Below, piece after piece: positions 52,473-61,220 of a stretch of DNA of 64,000 nt. The DNA is taken from NCBI RefSeq assembly GCF_900626145.1, contig NZ_LR130817.1, positions 273,643 through 337,642 on the forward strand, given 5' to 3'. The position numbers were made by a program, and so were the translations under genes. This stretch comes from Intestinimonas timonensis. Its GTDB lineage: Bacteria; Bacillota; Clostridia; Oscillospirales; Oscillospiraceae. How positions within the stretch are numbered: position 1 is the stretch's first letter; each line of letters begins with the position of its first letter. Under the pieces are notes generated by a model. That model made no database searches. It was not told where the DNA came from and saw only the letters and a program-made list of their open reading frames with translations.

Positions 52473-53843
52473 GTGATTCTCAAAACGAAGCTGTTTGGCC
52501 ATGTGTACGAGTTCAAGAGCGTGCGCGAGGTTATGGCCAAGGCCAATGAGGAAAAGTCCGGCGACAAGCTGGCAGGCATCGCCGCCGAGACTGCCGAGGA
52601 AAGAGTCGCCGCCAAGGTGGTCCTTTCTCACCTTACTTTAAATGATCTGCGCAATTCCCCCGCCGTCCCCTACGAAGAGGACGAGGTTACCCGTATTATC
52701 CAGGACGCCGTCAACGAGACCATCTTCAACGAGTTCAAGAACATGACGGTGGCCGAGTTCCGTGAGTGGCTCCTCAGCGAGAGCACCACCACCGAGATGA
52801 TCCGGCACGCTTCCCGCGGCCTGACCTCCGAGATCGTGGCCGGCGTCTGTAAGCTGATGAGCAACCTGGACCTCATCTATGCCGCTAAGAAGATGCGTGT
52901 GTCCGCCCACTGCAACACCACCATCGGTCTGCCCGGCACTTTCTCTTCCCGCCTGCAGCCCAACCACACCACCGATGACCCCAAGGGCATCATCGCTTCC
53001 GTTATGGAAGGTCTGTCCCTGGGCTGCGGCGACGCCGTCATCGGCCTGAACCCCGTGGACGACTCCCTGGAGTCTGTGGCCCGCATCCTGAAGATGTTCG
53101 ACGAGTTCAAGCGGAAGTGGGAGATCCCCACCCAGATCTGCGTGCTGGCCCACGTGACCACCCAGACCGCTGCCGCCGACAAGCTGGGCGCTCCTCTGGA
53201 CCTGATGTTCCAGTCCATCGCCGGCAGCCAGAAGGGCAACGAGGCCTTCGGTCTGACCGCCGAGATGCTGGACGAGGGCCGCGCCACCATGCTCAGCCGC
53301 GGCACCTGCACCGGCCCCAACGTGATGTACTTCGAGACCGGCCAGGGCTCCGAGCTCTCCTCTGACGCCCACAACGGCTGGGACCAGGTCACCATGGAGG
53401 CCCGCTGCTACGGCTTTGCCAAGCGCTATCAGCCCTTCCTGGTCAACACCGTCGTTGGCTTCATCGGCCCCGAGTACCTGTACGATTCCAAGCAGGTCAC
53501 CCGCGCCGGCCTGGAGGACCACTTCATGGGCAAGCTGACTGGTGTTCCCATGGGCTGCGACGCCTGCTACACCAACCACATGAAGGCCGACCAGAACGAC
53601 ATCGAGAACCTGGCCACCCTGCTGGTCGCCGCTGGCTGCAACTACGTCATGGGCGTGCCCGAGGGCGATGACTGCATGCTGATGTATCAGTGCACCGGCT
53701 ATCATGAGGCCGCTGCCCTCCGTGAGATCTTCGGCCTGCGTCCCATCCACGAGTTCGATATGTGGCTGGAGAAGATGGGCTTCTCCGAGAACGGCAAGCT
53801 GACCGCCAAGGCTGGCGACGCTTCCGTGTTCCTGGCGAAATAA
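52473..53843 (+). CDS. eutB: Ethanolamine ammonia-lyase large subunit EutB
   Basis: A 456-residue TIM-barrel subunit holding substrate and adenosylcobalamin. Characteristic stretches are FGHVYEFKSVREVMAKANEEKSGD, HCNTTIGLPGTFSSRLQPNHTTDDP, GLNPVDDSLESV and FETGQGSELSSDAHNG. The reaction is ethanolamine to acetaldehyde plus ammonia. The start is GTG at 52473 with GAGAGGTGAAG upstream. Codon use from here to eutL is strongly biased (GCC/GCT, CTG, AAG), consistent with heavy expression. Confidence 0.97.
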   Translation: MILKTKLFGHVYEFKSVREVMAKANEEKSGDKLAGIAAETAEERVAAKVVLSHLTLNDLRNSPAVPYEEDEVTRIIQDAVNETIFNEFKNMTVAEFREWLLSESTTTEMIRHASRGLTSEIVAGVCKLMSNLDLIYAAKKMRVSAHCNTTIGLPGTFSSRLQPNHTTDDPKGIIASVMEGLSLGCGDAVIGLNPVDDSLESVARILKMFDEFKRKWEIPTQICVLAHVTTQTAAADKLGAPLDLMFQSIAGSQKGNEAFGLTAEMLDEGRATMLSRGTCTGPNVMYFETGQGSELSSDAHNGWDQVTMEARCYGFAKRYQPFLVNTVVGFIGPEYLYDSKQVTRAGLEDHFMGKLTGVPMGCDACYTNHMKADQNDIENLATLLVAAGCNYVMGVPEGDDCMLMYQCTGYHEAAALREIFGLRPIHEFDMWLEKMGFSENGKLTAKAGDASVFLAK

Positions 53844-53860
53844 GGGAGGAGGTGTGATTC

Positions 53861-54751
53861 ATGGATGAGAAAGATCTGAGAACAATCATTGAGCAAGTGC
53901 TCAGCGAGATGAACGTGAGCGGTTCCGCCGCCCCCGCTGTCGAGGCCGCCTGTGCCAAGGCCTGCGAGGCGCCCGCCAACATCGAAGACGGCTGCATCCC
54001 CGATATCACCGAGGTGGATATCCGCAAGCAGTATCTGGTGGAGAATCCTGAGCACGGCGAGGAGTATGCCGAGCTGAAGATGAATGCTCCCTGCCGTCTG
54101 GGCATCGGCAAGGCCGGCGCCCGCTATAAGACGCTCCCCCAGCTGGAGTTCCGCGCTGCCCACTCCGCCGCCCAGGACGCCGTGTTCAACGACGTGGACG
54201 AGGAGTTCGTGAAGTCCCAGGGCCTGTTCATCGTGCAGACCCAGTGCGACAGCAAGGACACCTACCTGACCCGCCCCGACCTGGGCCGTAAGCTCAGCCC
54301 CGAGGCCGTGGCCACCATCAAGGAGAAGTGCAAGAAGAACCCCACCGTCCAGATCTATGTGGCTGACGGTCTGTCTTCCGCCTCCGTGGCCGCCAACATC
54401 CCCGATCTGCTCCCCGCCATCATGCAGGGCCTGCAGAACTACAAGATCGACGTGGGCACTCCCTTCTTCGTGAAGTTCGGCCGTGTGGCCGTCATGGACG
54501 AGATCTCCGAGCTCACCGGCGCCGAGGTCACCTGCACCCTCATCGGCGAGCGTCCCGGCCTCATCACTGCCGAGTCCATGTCCGCCTACATCGCTTACAA
54601 GGCCACCGTGGGCATGCCTGAGGCCCGCCGCACCGTGGTTTCCAACATCCACCGGAATGGTACCATCCCCGCCGAGGCCGGCGCTCACATCGCCGACATC
54701 ATCAAGATCATGCTGGAGAAGAAGGCCAGCGGCACTGATCTGAAACTGTAA
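53861..54751 (+). CDS. eutC: Ethanolamine ammonia-lyase small subunit EutC
   Basis: A 296-residue subunit that completes the cobalamin-binding interface of EutB. It has CRLGIGKAGARYKT, VFNDVDEEFV, VQTQCDSKDTYLTRPDLGR and CTLIGERPGLITAESMSAYIAYK. The N-terminal 60 residues (LRTIIEQVLSEMNVSGSAAP) form an amphipathic helix plus Ala-rich linker, the usual signal for packing the lyase into the compartment. GGAGGAGGTG precedes the ATG, 17 bases after eutB. Confidence 0.96.
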   Translation: MDEKDLRTIIEQVLSEMNVSGSAAPAVEAACAKACEAPANIEDGCIPDITEVDIRKQYLVENPEHGEEYAELKMNAPCRLGIGKAGARYKTLPQLEFRAAHSAAQDAVFNDVDEEFVKSQGLFIVQTQCDSKDTYLTRPDLGRKLSPEAVATIKEKCKKNPTVQIYVADGLSSASVAANIPDLLPAIMQGLQNYKIDVGTPFFVKFGRVAVMDEISELTGAEVTCTLIGERPGLITAESMSAYIAYKATVGMPEARRTVVSNIHRNGTIPAEAGAHIADIIKIMLEKKASGTDLKL

Positions 54752-54773
54752 GGAGTAGGGAGGAAATTCTACC

Positions 54774-55424
54774 ATGAAAAGAGATCCCGTAAGAGCAACC
54801 GTATTGGCCACCAAGATCATCCCTAACGTGGCTCCTGATATGGCCAAGGAGCTGGGCCTGCTGCCCGGCGAGAAGTCCCTGGCCCTGGTCACTGCCGACT
54901 GCGATGATGTGACCTATACCGCTCTGGACGAGGCTACCAAGAAGGCCGACTGCCGCGTGGCCTACGCCAAGAGCTTCTACGCCGGCGCTGCCAACGCCAA
55001 CACCAAGCTGGCCGGTGAGATCATCGGCATCCTGGCCGCCCCCAACCCCGCTGAGGCTAAGGCTGGTCTGGCTGCCTGCGTGGACATGATCGAGAACGTG
55101 TGCCACTTCGTCTCTGCCAACGAGGACGATACCATTGTTTACTACGCCCACTGCATCTCCCGGACCGGCTCCTACCTGTCCGAGGCCTGCGGTATCCAGG
55201 AGGGCGAGGCCATTGCCTACCTGATCGCTCCTCCTCTGGAGGCCATGTACGGCGTCGATGCCGCTCTGAAGGCCGCCGACGTTCGTCTGTGCGTGCTGTA
55301 CGCGCCCCCCAGCGAGACCAACTTCGGCGGCGGTCTGCTCACCGGCAGCCAGTCCGCCTGTAAGTCCGCCTGCGACGCTTTCGCCGCCGCTGTGGAGTTC
55401 GTGGCCGACAACCCCATCGACTGA
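54774..55424 (+). CDS. eutL: Tandem-BMC shell protein EutL
   Basis: A 216-residue trimeric shell protein with two permuted BMC domains (about 1-105 and 106-212). MKRDPVRATVLATKIIPNVAPDMAKELGL and the region with ISRTGSYLSEACGIQEGEAIAYLIAPP match EutL. It forms gated pores in the facets, presumably for ethanolamine or cofactors. RBS GGGAGGAAA. 22 bases after eutC. Confidence 0.96.
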   Translation: MKRDPVRATVLATKIIPNVAPDMAKELGLLPGEKSLALVTADCDDVTYTALDEATKKADCRVAYAKSFYAGAANANTKLAGEIIGILAAPNPAEAKAGLAACVDMIENVCHFVSANEDDTIVYYAHCISRTGSYLSEACGIQEGEAIAYLIAPPLEAMYGVDAALKAADVRLCVLYAPPSETNFGGGLLTGSQSACKSACDAFAAAVEFVADNPID

Positions 55425-55453
55425 TCCCCATCGCCTGATTCGTTCACAAGAGA

Positions 55454-55472
55454 GGGCCGGTAGCGCCGGCCC
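55454..55472 (+). other. Intercistronic hairpin before the eutK-like gene
   Basis: GGGCCGG-TAGCG-CCGGCCC, a perfect 7-bp G+C stem without a T-run, 16 bases before the start codon. It may be an mRNA processing or stability element that sets shell stoichiometry. Confidence 0.55.
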
Positions 55473-55488
55473 ATGATGGAGGTACTGA

Positions 55489-56064
55489 ATGAAGGCTTTG
55501 GGTATGATCGAAACCCGTGGCCTGGTGGCCTCGATTGAGGCCGCCGATGCCATGGTAAAGGCGGCAAATGTCACCCTGACGTGTAAGGAACACGTGGGCG
55601 GCGGCCTGGTGACCGTCATGGTCCGTGGCGACGTCGGCGCCGTGAAGGCGGCGGTCGACGCCGGTGCGGCCGCGGCGGAGCGGGTCGGTGAGCTGGTGTC
55701 CGTGCACGTCATCCCGAGACCGCATGAGGAGCTCGAGGGCATGTTGACGACGCCCGCGCCGGTCACGCCCACTCCCAAGCCCCCCAAGGAGCCTGAGAAG
55801 GTCCAGGAGCCTCCGGTGAGCGAGCCCCCCGCCCCCCAGCCTGAACCCCAGCCGGAGCCGGAGGCCCCGGCAGAGGAAAAGGCCGAGGAAGGGGAGAGCC
55901 TGCAGCTCGCCGACCTGACGGATGAGGTCCTGGAGGCCATGCCTGTGGTCAAGCTGCGTTCCGTCGCCAGGAGCGTAGGCTTGGACACCATGACCCGCAA
56001 GGAGATCCGATTCGCCAAGAAAGAGGAGCTTGTGGCGGCCATTCGAGCGTTTCGGGGACGTTAA
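55489..56064 (+). CDS. EutK-like BMC shell protein with Rho_N/SAP-like tail
   Basis: A 191-residue fusion. Residues 1-86 are a BMC domain almost identical to the two EutM proteins downstream ([39 protein letters not shown]). A Pro/Glu-rich linker (about 87-135) leads to about 50 residues, [20 protein letters not shown] to [15 protein letters not shown], that resemble small SAP or Rho N-terminal helical folds, which bind nucleic acid or proteins. Enteric EutK also has a BMC domain plus a nucleic-acid-binding-like tail, of different fold. Role unknown; the tail should face the lumen or cytosol. Confidence 0.82.
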   Translation: MKALGMIETRGLVASIEAADAMVKAANVTLTCKEHVGGGLVTVMVRGDVGAVKAAVDAGAAAAERVGELVSVHVIPRPHEELEGMLTTPAPVTPTPKPPKEPEKVQEPPVSEPPAPQPEPQPEPEAPAEEKAEEGESLQLADLTDEVLEAMPVVKLRSVARSVGLDTMTRKEIRFAKKEELVAAIRAFRGR

Positions 56065-56125
56065 AATCCGCTGAAGATGACGGAATGTCATATGGGAAGC
56101 ATCCCTCAAGAGGAGAGTTGATTAA

Positions 56126-57610
56126 ATGCAGCTTTACGATAAAGACCTGCTGTCTATGCAAGAGGTCCGTGAGCTGGTGGAGGCGGCGAAGGAGGCCCAG
56201 AAGGAACTGGCCAATATGACCCAGTCCCAGGTGGACCACATCGTCCGTGCCATTGCCGACGCCGGCGTGCGCAACGCCCGGCGGCTGGCCGAGATGGCGA
56301 ACGAGGATACCGGCTTCGGCAAGGTCGAGGATAAGATCATCAAGAACATCTTCGGCAGCCGCGGCGTCTACGAGTATATCAAGGACATGAAGACTGTGGG
56401 TGAGCTGGAGCGGGACGACGTCAAGAAGGTCCGCACCATCGCCGTGCCCATGGGCGTCATCGCCGGTCTGGTTCCCTCTACCAACCCCACCTCTACCACC
56501 CTTTACAAGGCGGAGATCGCCATTAAGGCGGGCAACGCCATCGTGTTCTCCCCCCATCCCACGGCACTGCGCTGCATCATGGAGACCGTCAAGGTCATCC
56601 GGCAGGCCATTGCCGAGGCTGGCGGCAACGAGAACCTGGTCTCCTGCATCACCATCCCCACCATGGAGGCCACTGACAACCTGATGCGTCACCGGGACGT
56701 GGCCATGATTCTGGCCACCGGCGGCTCCGCCATGGTCCGCGCGGCCTATTCCTCCGGCACCCCCGCCATCGGCGTGGGCCCGGGCAACGGCCCCGCTTAC
56801 CTGGAGAAGACCTGCGACCTGCCTCTGGCGGTCAAGCGCATCATGGACTCCAAGACCTTCGACAACGGCACCATCTGTGCCTCTGAGCAGTCTATCATCT
56901 GCGATGAGGACATGGTTCCCGCCGTCAAGGCTGAGATGGAGAAGCAGGGCGCCTACTTCCTGGACGACGCCGAGCGTGAGAAGCTGGGCAAGTTCATCCT
57001 CCGCGCCAATGGCACCATGAATCCCGAGATCGTGGGCCGCAGCGTGGAGACCATCGCCAAGCTGGCCGGGCTGGACAAGGTGCCCGCCACCGCCCGGGTC
57101 CTGGTGGCCCGTGAGGACGGCGTGGGCCGCGGCCATCCCTACTCCAACGAGAAGCTGGGACCCATCCTTGCCTTCTTTACCGGCACGGATTACAAGGACG
57201 TGTGCGACAAGGTGTGCACTATCCTCCACTACGAGGGCGCCGGCCACACCTTCTCCATGCACACCAATAACGATGAGATCGTGGACTACTTCGCCAAGCG
57301 GGTGCCCGCCTCCCGCATCATGGTGAACACCCCCTCCGCCCTGGGCGGCATCGGCGGTACCACCGGTCTCATGCCCGCCCTCACTCTGGGCTGCGGCGCC
57401 GTGGGCGGCTCCGCCACCAGTGAGAACGTGGGTCCCATGCAGCTCCTCAACACCCGCAAGGTGGCCTATGGCATCAAGGAGCTGGACGAGATCCGGGCTG
57501 ACCTGCCTGACTGCTCCGACGGTATCTGCCGGCTGCGCACCAGCGATGTGAGCGAGGCCGATGTGGAGGATATCGTCCGCAAGATCATGGCCCGTCTCAA
57601 GGATCTGTAA
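56126..57610 (+). CDS. eutE: CoA-acylating acetaldehyde dehydrogenase EutE
   Basis: A 494-residue aldehyde dehydrogenase-fold enzyme with catalytic Cys251 in DNGTICASEQS, the coenzyme segment VGPGNGPAYLEK and GGIGGTTGLMPALTLGCG near the C-terminus. It oxidises acetaldehyde to acetyl-CoA with NAD+. The last 21 residues, ending VSEADVEDIVRKIMARLKDL, form an amphipathic helix after a loop and look like a C-terminal encapsulation peptide. The N-terminal helix may act likewise. RBS AAGAGGAGAG. Confidence 0.95.
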   Translation: MQLYDKDLLSMQEVRELVEAAKEAQKELANMTQSQVDHIVRAIADAGVRNARRLAEMANEDTGFGKVEDKIIKNIFGSRGVYEYIKDMKTVGELERDDVKKVRTIAVPMGVIAGLVPSTNPTSTTLYKAEIAIKAGNAIVFSPHPTALRCIMETVKVIRQAIAEAGGNENLVSCITIPTMEATDNLMRHRDVAMILATGGSAMVRAAYSSGTPAIGVGPGNGPAYLEKTCDLPLAVKRIMDSKTFDNGTICASEQSIICDEDMVPAVKAEMEKQGAYFLDDAEREKLGKFILRANGTMNPEIVGRSVETIAKLAGLDKVPATARVLVAREDGVGRGHPYSNEKLGPILAFFTGTDYKDVCDKVCTILHYEGAGHTFSMHTNNDEIVDYFAKRVPASRIMVNTPSALGGIGGTTGLMPALTLGCGAVGGSATSENVGPMQLLNTRKVAYGIKELDEIRADLPDCSDGICRLRTSDVSEADVEDIVRKIMARLKDL

Positions 57611-57635
57611 GACTGATTTTTAGGAGGAACTATTT

Positions 57636-57923
57636 ATGGCTACTATGCAAGCACTTGGCATGATCGAGACCAAGGGTCTCGTTGCCTCCATCGAGGCCGC
57701 CGATGCCATGGTCAAGGCCGCCAACGTCACCCTCATCGGCAAGGTCCACGTGGGCGGCGGTCTGGTGACCGTCATGGTCCGCGGCGACGTGGGCGCTGTC
57801 AAGGCCGCCACCGATGCCGGCGCTGCCGCTGCCGAGCGCGTGGGCGAGCTGATCTCCGTCCATGTCATTCCCCGTCCCCACGAGGAAGTGGAGTTCATCC
57901 TCCCCTCCCTGGATAAGCAGTAA
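57636..57923 (+). CDS. eutM: Hexameric shell protein EutM, copy 1
   Basis: A 95-residue single BMC domain, the main facet protein of the compartment. It starts [20 protein letters not shown] and contains the pore loop KVHVGGGLV and [17 protein letters not shown]. It differs from copy 2 by a few residues only (Thr/Ser at 3, Ile/Val near 72, the last residues). RBS TAGGAGGAA. 25 bases after eutE. Confidence 0.96.
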   Translation: MATMQALGMIETKGLVASIEAADAMVKAANVTLIGKVHVGGGLVTVMVRGDVGAVKAATDAGAAAAERVGELISVHVIPRPHEEVEFILPSLDKQ

Positions 57924-57956
57924 CCATTTTCCCCATCCCCTGCGGTGGAGCGGGGG

Positions 57957-57978
57957 CTGGGCGGCGTGAGCCGTCCAG
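57957..57978 (+). other. Hairpin between the two eutM copies
   Basis: CTGGGCGGC-GTGA-GCCGTCCAG, 9 bp with one G-U pair and a GTGA (GNRA) tetraloop, no T-run. A GNRA-capped hairpin here could protect the upstream eutM mRNA end. Confidence 0.6.
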
Positions 57979-58018
57979 TCCCCTGACCGCCGCCCGGATG
58001 GTATAGGAGTGTATGAAT

Positions 58019-58303
58019 ATGGCTAGTATGCAAGCACTTGGTATGATTGAGACCAAAGGCCTGGTCGCCTCCATCGAGGCCGCCGATGCCATGGTCAAGG
58101 CCGCCAACGTCACCCTCATCGGCAAGGTCCATGTGGGCGGCGGTCTGGTGACCGTTATGGTCCGTGGCGACGTGGGCGCTGTTAAGGCGGCCACCGATGC
58201 CGGCGCCGCCGCCGCTGAGCGTGTGGGCGAGCTGGTTTCCGTCCACGTGATCCCCCGTCCCCACGAGGAAGTGGAGTTCATCCTCCCCAGCCTGGAGAAG
58301 TAA
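58019..58303 (+). CDS. eutM: Hexameric shell protein EutM, copy 2
   Basis: A 94-residue BMC protein nearly identical to copy 1. The ATG at 58019 is preferred to the ATG at 58013, because TAGGAG (58004-58009) is then 9 bases away and the protein starts MASMQALG, parallel to copy 1. DNA identity is high, with scattered synonymous changes, so the duplication is not brand-new but has been kept similar. The two may mix in hexamers or facets. Confidence 0.95.
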   Translation: MASMQALGMIETKGLVASIEAADAMVKAANVTLIGKVHVGGGLVTVMVRGDVGAVKAATDAGAAAAERVGELVSVHVIPRPHEEVEFILPSLEK

Positions 58304-58350
58304 GACCGGCGTAAGCCGTATCAAACCTACCGACGGAGGGGGTGAAGCGC

Positions 58351-59175
58351 TTGAAATGTATCACGGAGGACGCTCTTCGGTGCGAACTTCGGGCAACAGA
58401 TCCCGAATGCTACGTCGTACCGGCAGGCAAGATCCTCACCCCGGCGGCCCGGGAGTATCTGCAGTCCCGCAAGATCAAGATCGTCAAGGAGGGACAGCAG
58501 ACCGCACCCAGGATCGTCGCCACAGAGGTGCCGCCCATGCCCGAGGTGACCATGGCAGCGCCCGCACCCGCGCCCACGCCTGCGCCGGCGCCGGCGCCGG
58601 CGCCTGTAAAGCCTAAGTTCGTGGACTATGAGACCGGCGCCTTCTACATGGAGAAGCCCGAGCATATGACCCACCTGGTGGGAAATGTGCTGGTGGTGAA
58701 GAACCATCCCCGGATCCTGTTCCGCGGTAAGCTGGACTCGCTGCAGAGCGCAGTGGTCCTGGCCCAGGTGGACATCCACGACCGGGGCGGCAGTCAGGCT
58801 CTTATCGACGACCTGGACGACATCCTGAAGATCCTGCGGGAGATGATGCGCTGCGACGTGTTGGATGAGCCTTTCCAGATGGATACCATCATCGGACTCA
58901 CCCACGCGGAACTGCGGGAGCAGTCCCACGATCCCCAGCGGTTCTTCGGGGTCAAGGCAATGGTCCTGCCCGACTACACCATGGGACGGGACTTCGCGCT
59001 GCTCAACCAGTTGCGCACCGACGTGCGCGAGACGGAAGTGGCGGCGGCCAACGCCTTCCACAGCGGCGCAAAGTACACCCGGGGCGATATTATCGAAGAG
59101 CTCAACCGCATGTCCAGCGCCCTGCACATTATGATGTGCAGATATTTGGCCGGACAGTATCAAAACGGAAACTAA
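58351..59175 (+). CDS. eutT: Ethanolamine corrinoid adenosyltransferase EutT
   Basis: A 274-residue protein. Its N-terminal domain of about 45 residues (ITEDALRCELRATDPECYVVPAGKILTPAAREYLQ) is shared by several compartment proteins. A low-complexity Ala-Pro linker (about 65-90) joins it to the adenosyltransferase domain (ILFRGKLDSLQSAVVLAQVDIHDRGG, VRETEVAAANAF, LNRMSSALHIMMCRYLAG). It makes adenosylcobalamin for EutBC. TTG at 58351 is used, since the GGAGG ends only 2 bases before the in-frame GTG at 58342. Confidence 0.9.
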   Translation: MKCITEDALRCELRATDPECYVVPAGKILTPAAREYLQSRKIKIVKEGQQTAPRIVATEVPPMPEVTMAAPAPAPTPAPAPAPAPVKPKFVDYETGAFYMEKPEHMTHLVGNVLVVKNHPRILFRGKLDSLQSAVVLAQVDIHDRGGSQALIDDLDDILKILREMMRCDVLDEPFQMDTIIGLTHAELREQSHDPQRFFGVKAMVLPDYTMGRDFALLNQLRTDVRETEVAAANAFHSGAKYTRGDIIEELNRMSSALHIMMCRYLAGQYQNGN

Positions 59176-59199
59176 ACTTGACAAAGGAGCGCCAAACAC

Positions 59200-60018
59200 A
59201 TGATGGATCTGGACCGCGTCAACGCCTATATGGCCCGTGTGGAGGAATCGGAGACCAAGACCTTCAAGCCCGTCAGCAACAAGCTGAAGGTGGGCCTGGA
59301 TTTGGGCACGGCCTACATCGTCATGGTCGTCCTGGACGAGGAGAATAACCCCATCGCCTGTGAGAAGCAGGCGGCGCAGGTCCTGCGGGACGGCGTGGTG
59401 GTGGACTACTCCGGGGCGCTGCGCATCGTCAAGGAACTCAAGGCAAAGCTGGAGGAGCGGCTGGACACGGAGCTGGTCAACTGTGCCATCGCCATGCCCG
59501 CCGGGACCGAATCCAGCACCAAGACCCACCAGTACGTGGCAGAGGGTGCCGGCTTTGAGGTCACCAATGTTCTGGATGAGCCCACCGCGGCCAACTCCAT
59601 TTACCAGATCGAGGACGGTGTGGTGGTGGACATCGGCGGCGGCACCACGGGCCTTGCCATCCTGAAGGGCGGCAAAGTGGTCCAGATCGAGGATGAGCCC
59701 ACCGGAGGCACCCATCTCACCCTGGTCCTGGCGGGGAATTTCCACGTTCCCTTCCAGGAGGCCGAGGCCATCAAGCAGGACTACTCCCGTCACAAGGAGA
59801 TCCTGCCGGTGGTGAAGGCTGTGGTGGAGAAGATGGCCTCCATCGTGAACCGGTATATCGACAAGGAGCACACCGACGCCATCTATCTGTGCGGCGGTAC
59901 CTGCTGCCTGACGGGGATCGAGGGCATCTTTGAGAAGGAGACCGGAATCAAGACCATCAAGCCGGCCAATCCCTTCCTGGTGACGCCGGCCGGCATTGCC
60001 ATGAACTGCAAGGTCTGA
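59200..60018 (+). CDS. eutJ: EutJ chaperonin-like protein
   Basis: A 272-residue actin/Hsp70-fold protein: VGLDLGTAYIVMVVLDE (phosphate 1), AMPAGTESSTKT, VLDEPTAANSIY and VVDIGGGTTGLAIL (phosphate 2), CGGTCCLTGIEGIFE (adenosine). EutJ is common in eut loci; it is thought to help assembly or enzyme folding, but direct evidence is thin. RBS AAAGGAG; ATG at 59200, with a second ATG three bases later. Confidence 0.93.
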   Translation: MMDLDRVNAYMARVEESETKTFKPVSNKLKVGLDLGTAYIVMVVLDEENNPIACEKQAAQVLRDGVVVDYSGALRIVKELKAKLEERLDTELVNCAIAMPAGTESSTKTHQYVAEGAGFEVTNVLDEPTAANSIYQIEDGVVVDIGGGTTGLAILKGGKVVQIEDEPTGGTHLTLVLAGNFHVPFQEAEAIKQDYSRHKEILPVVKAVVEKMASIVNRYIDKEHTDAIYLCGGTCCLTGIEGIFEKETGIKTIKPANPFLVTPAGIAMNCKV

Positions 60019-60055
60019 CGAGACCCAATGAATGATTTAGAAAGGAGGGGAAGGC

Positions 60056-60811
60056 ATGGACCATAACGCCATCGTGGAAGAGATCCTCCGTCGCGTCGCG
60101 CAGAAGATCTCCGAAGCGGAAGGTAGCTGCGCCGAGTGTGCCGACTGCGGCGGAAAGCCGGGTCTGCTGATCCTGACTCAGAACCACGGCACCGACTGTC
60201 ACGCGACCTTGGAGAATGAGGCCCTCAAGGCCCGTTACCACACCGACTGCGCCCTGATGCACCACTACGAAGTGGACCTGGACGCCTATGAGGCCGTGGT
60301 GCTCTTCAATCTGAGCTGTGACGCCATGGCGGCGCTGGCATCCGGCGCCTGCGATACCGCGTATACCCGTCTTGCCTCCAAAGCCATCCTCTCAGGTAAA
60401 AAGGTCTATGTCCCCACCGAAGAGGTGGAGCTGTATCAGTACAGGGAGACAGCGCCCGCTGCCTACTATAACATGATGCAGCAGAAGCTGGACCTGCTGG
60501 TGGCCTCCGGCGTGGTGATCTGCGCCCAGGCCAGCCTGGAGCAGGTCATCCTGGGCAATGCGTCTCCTGTGCCCGCCGCGGTCGCGCCTGTGTGCGCCGC
60601 TGCCGCTCCCGCGGCACCCGCCCCTGCCGCTGCCTGCTGTGAAGCCAAGGCAGTGCGCATCGAGAAGCGGGTGCTCACGGAGAAGGACCTCATTGAGGCC
60701 AATATGGGCGGAGTTACCGAGGTCCATATCGGTGAGAAGACCATCGTCACCGCGCTGGCCAAGGACGCTGCCAAGGACCGGGGTATGACCATCGTCCGAG
60801 ACGAAGACTAA
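60056..60811 (+). CDS. Ethanolamine utilisation protein of the TIGR02536 type
   Basis: A 251-residue protein found in Firmicute eut loci under this family name (from memory), of unknown function. The first 18 residues (DHNAIVEEILRRVAQKI) look like an encapsulation peptide, followed by a CAECADCGG cysteine cluster. The middle (about 35-165) resembles a flavoprotein-like Rossmann domain (GLLILTQNHGTDCH, YEAVVLFNLSCDAMAALASG, ILSGKKVYVP). An Ala-Pro linker leads to a short C-terminal domain (TEKDLIEANMGGVTEVHIGEKTIVTALAKDAAKDRGM). Probably a lumenal cofactor or redox protein. Confidence 0.75.
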   Translation: MDHNAIVEEILRRVAQKISEAEGSCAECADCGGKPGLLILTQNHGTDCHATLENEALKARYHTDCALMHHYEVDLDAYEAVVLFNLSCDAMAALASGACDTAYTRLASKAILSGKKVYVPTEEVELYQYRETAPAAYYNMMQQKLDLLVASGVVICAQASLEQVILGNASPVPAAVAPVCAAAAPAAPAPAAACCEAKAVRIEKRVLTEKDLIEANMGGVTEVHIGEKTIVTALAKDAAKDRGMTIVRDED

Positions 60812-60877
60812 ACGCGGATGGACCGCGGGAGAGGGAGCCCCTCTTCCGCCGTCCCGCGTCAAACAGGGGGACAACGT

Positions 60878-61162
60878 ATGAAAGTGGCAAAAGTCATCGG
60901 CAACATCTGGGCCACCCGCAAGGAAGAGAAGCTGGCCGGATATAAGCTGCTCATCGTGCAGCCTATCAACATCCTGGACGGCTCCATGGATAAGCCCCCC
61001 ATGGTGGCGGCCGACATCATCGGCGCCGGTGTGGGAGAGACGGTGTTGATCGTCGGCGGGAGCTCGGCCCGGAGCGCTGCCGGGGACATGTCAGTCCCTG
61101 TAGACGCTACCGTTGTGGGCATCGTGGACGACCAGGAAATCGACCCCAGCGTTTTGGAGTAA
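60878..61162 (+). CDS. eutN: Pentameric vertex protein EutN
   Basis: A 94-residue EutN/CcmL-type vertex protein: MKVAKVIGNIWATRKEEKLAGYKLLIVQPI, GAGVGETVLIVGGSSAR and DATVVGIVDDQEI. Pentamers cap the corners of the shell. The ATG at 60878 has AGGGGGA upstream; the frame from 60818 lacks an RBS. Confidence 0.95.
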   Translation: MKVAKVIGNIWATRKEEKLAGYKLLIVQPINILDGSMDKPPMVAADIIGAGVGETVLIVGGSSARSAAGDMSVPVDATVVGIVDDQEIDPSVLE

Positions 61163-61220
61163 CAGCCGGTCCGCCCAACTGGGGCGGCACACGGCAAAGG
61201 GAATTAAGGCGGTGAAAGCA

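Noticed and set aside
55949..57262. 437-codon open frame opposite eutE
   Set aside because: Antisense to an essential enzyme gene of the operon; no start signal or family pattern.
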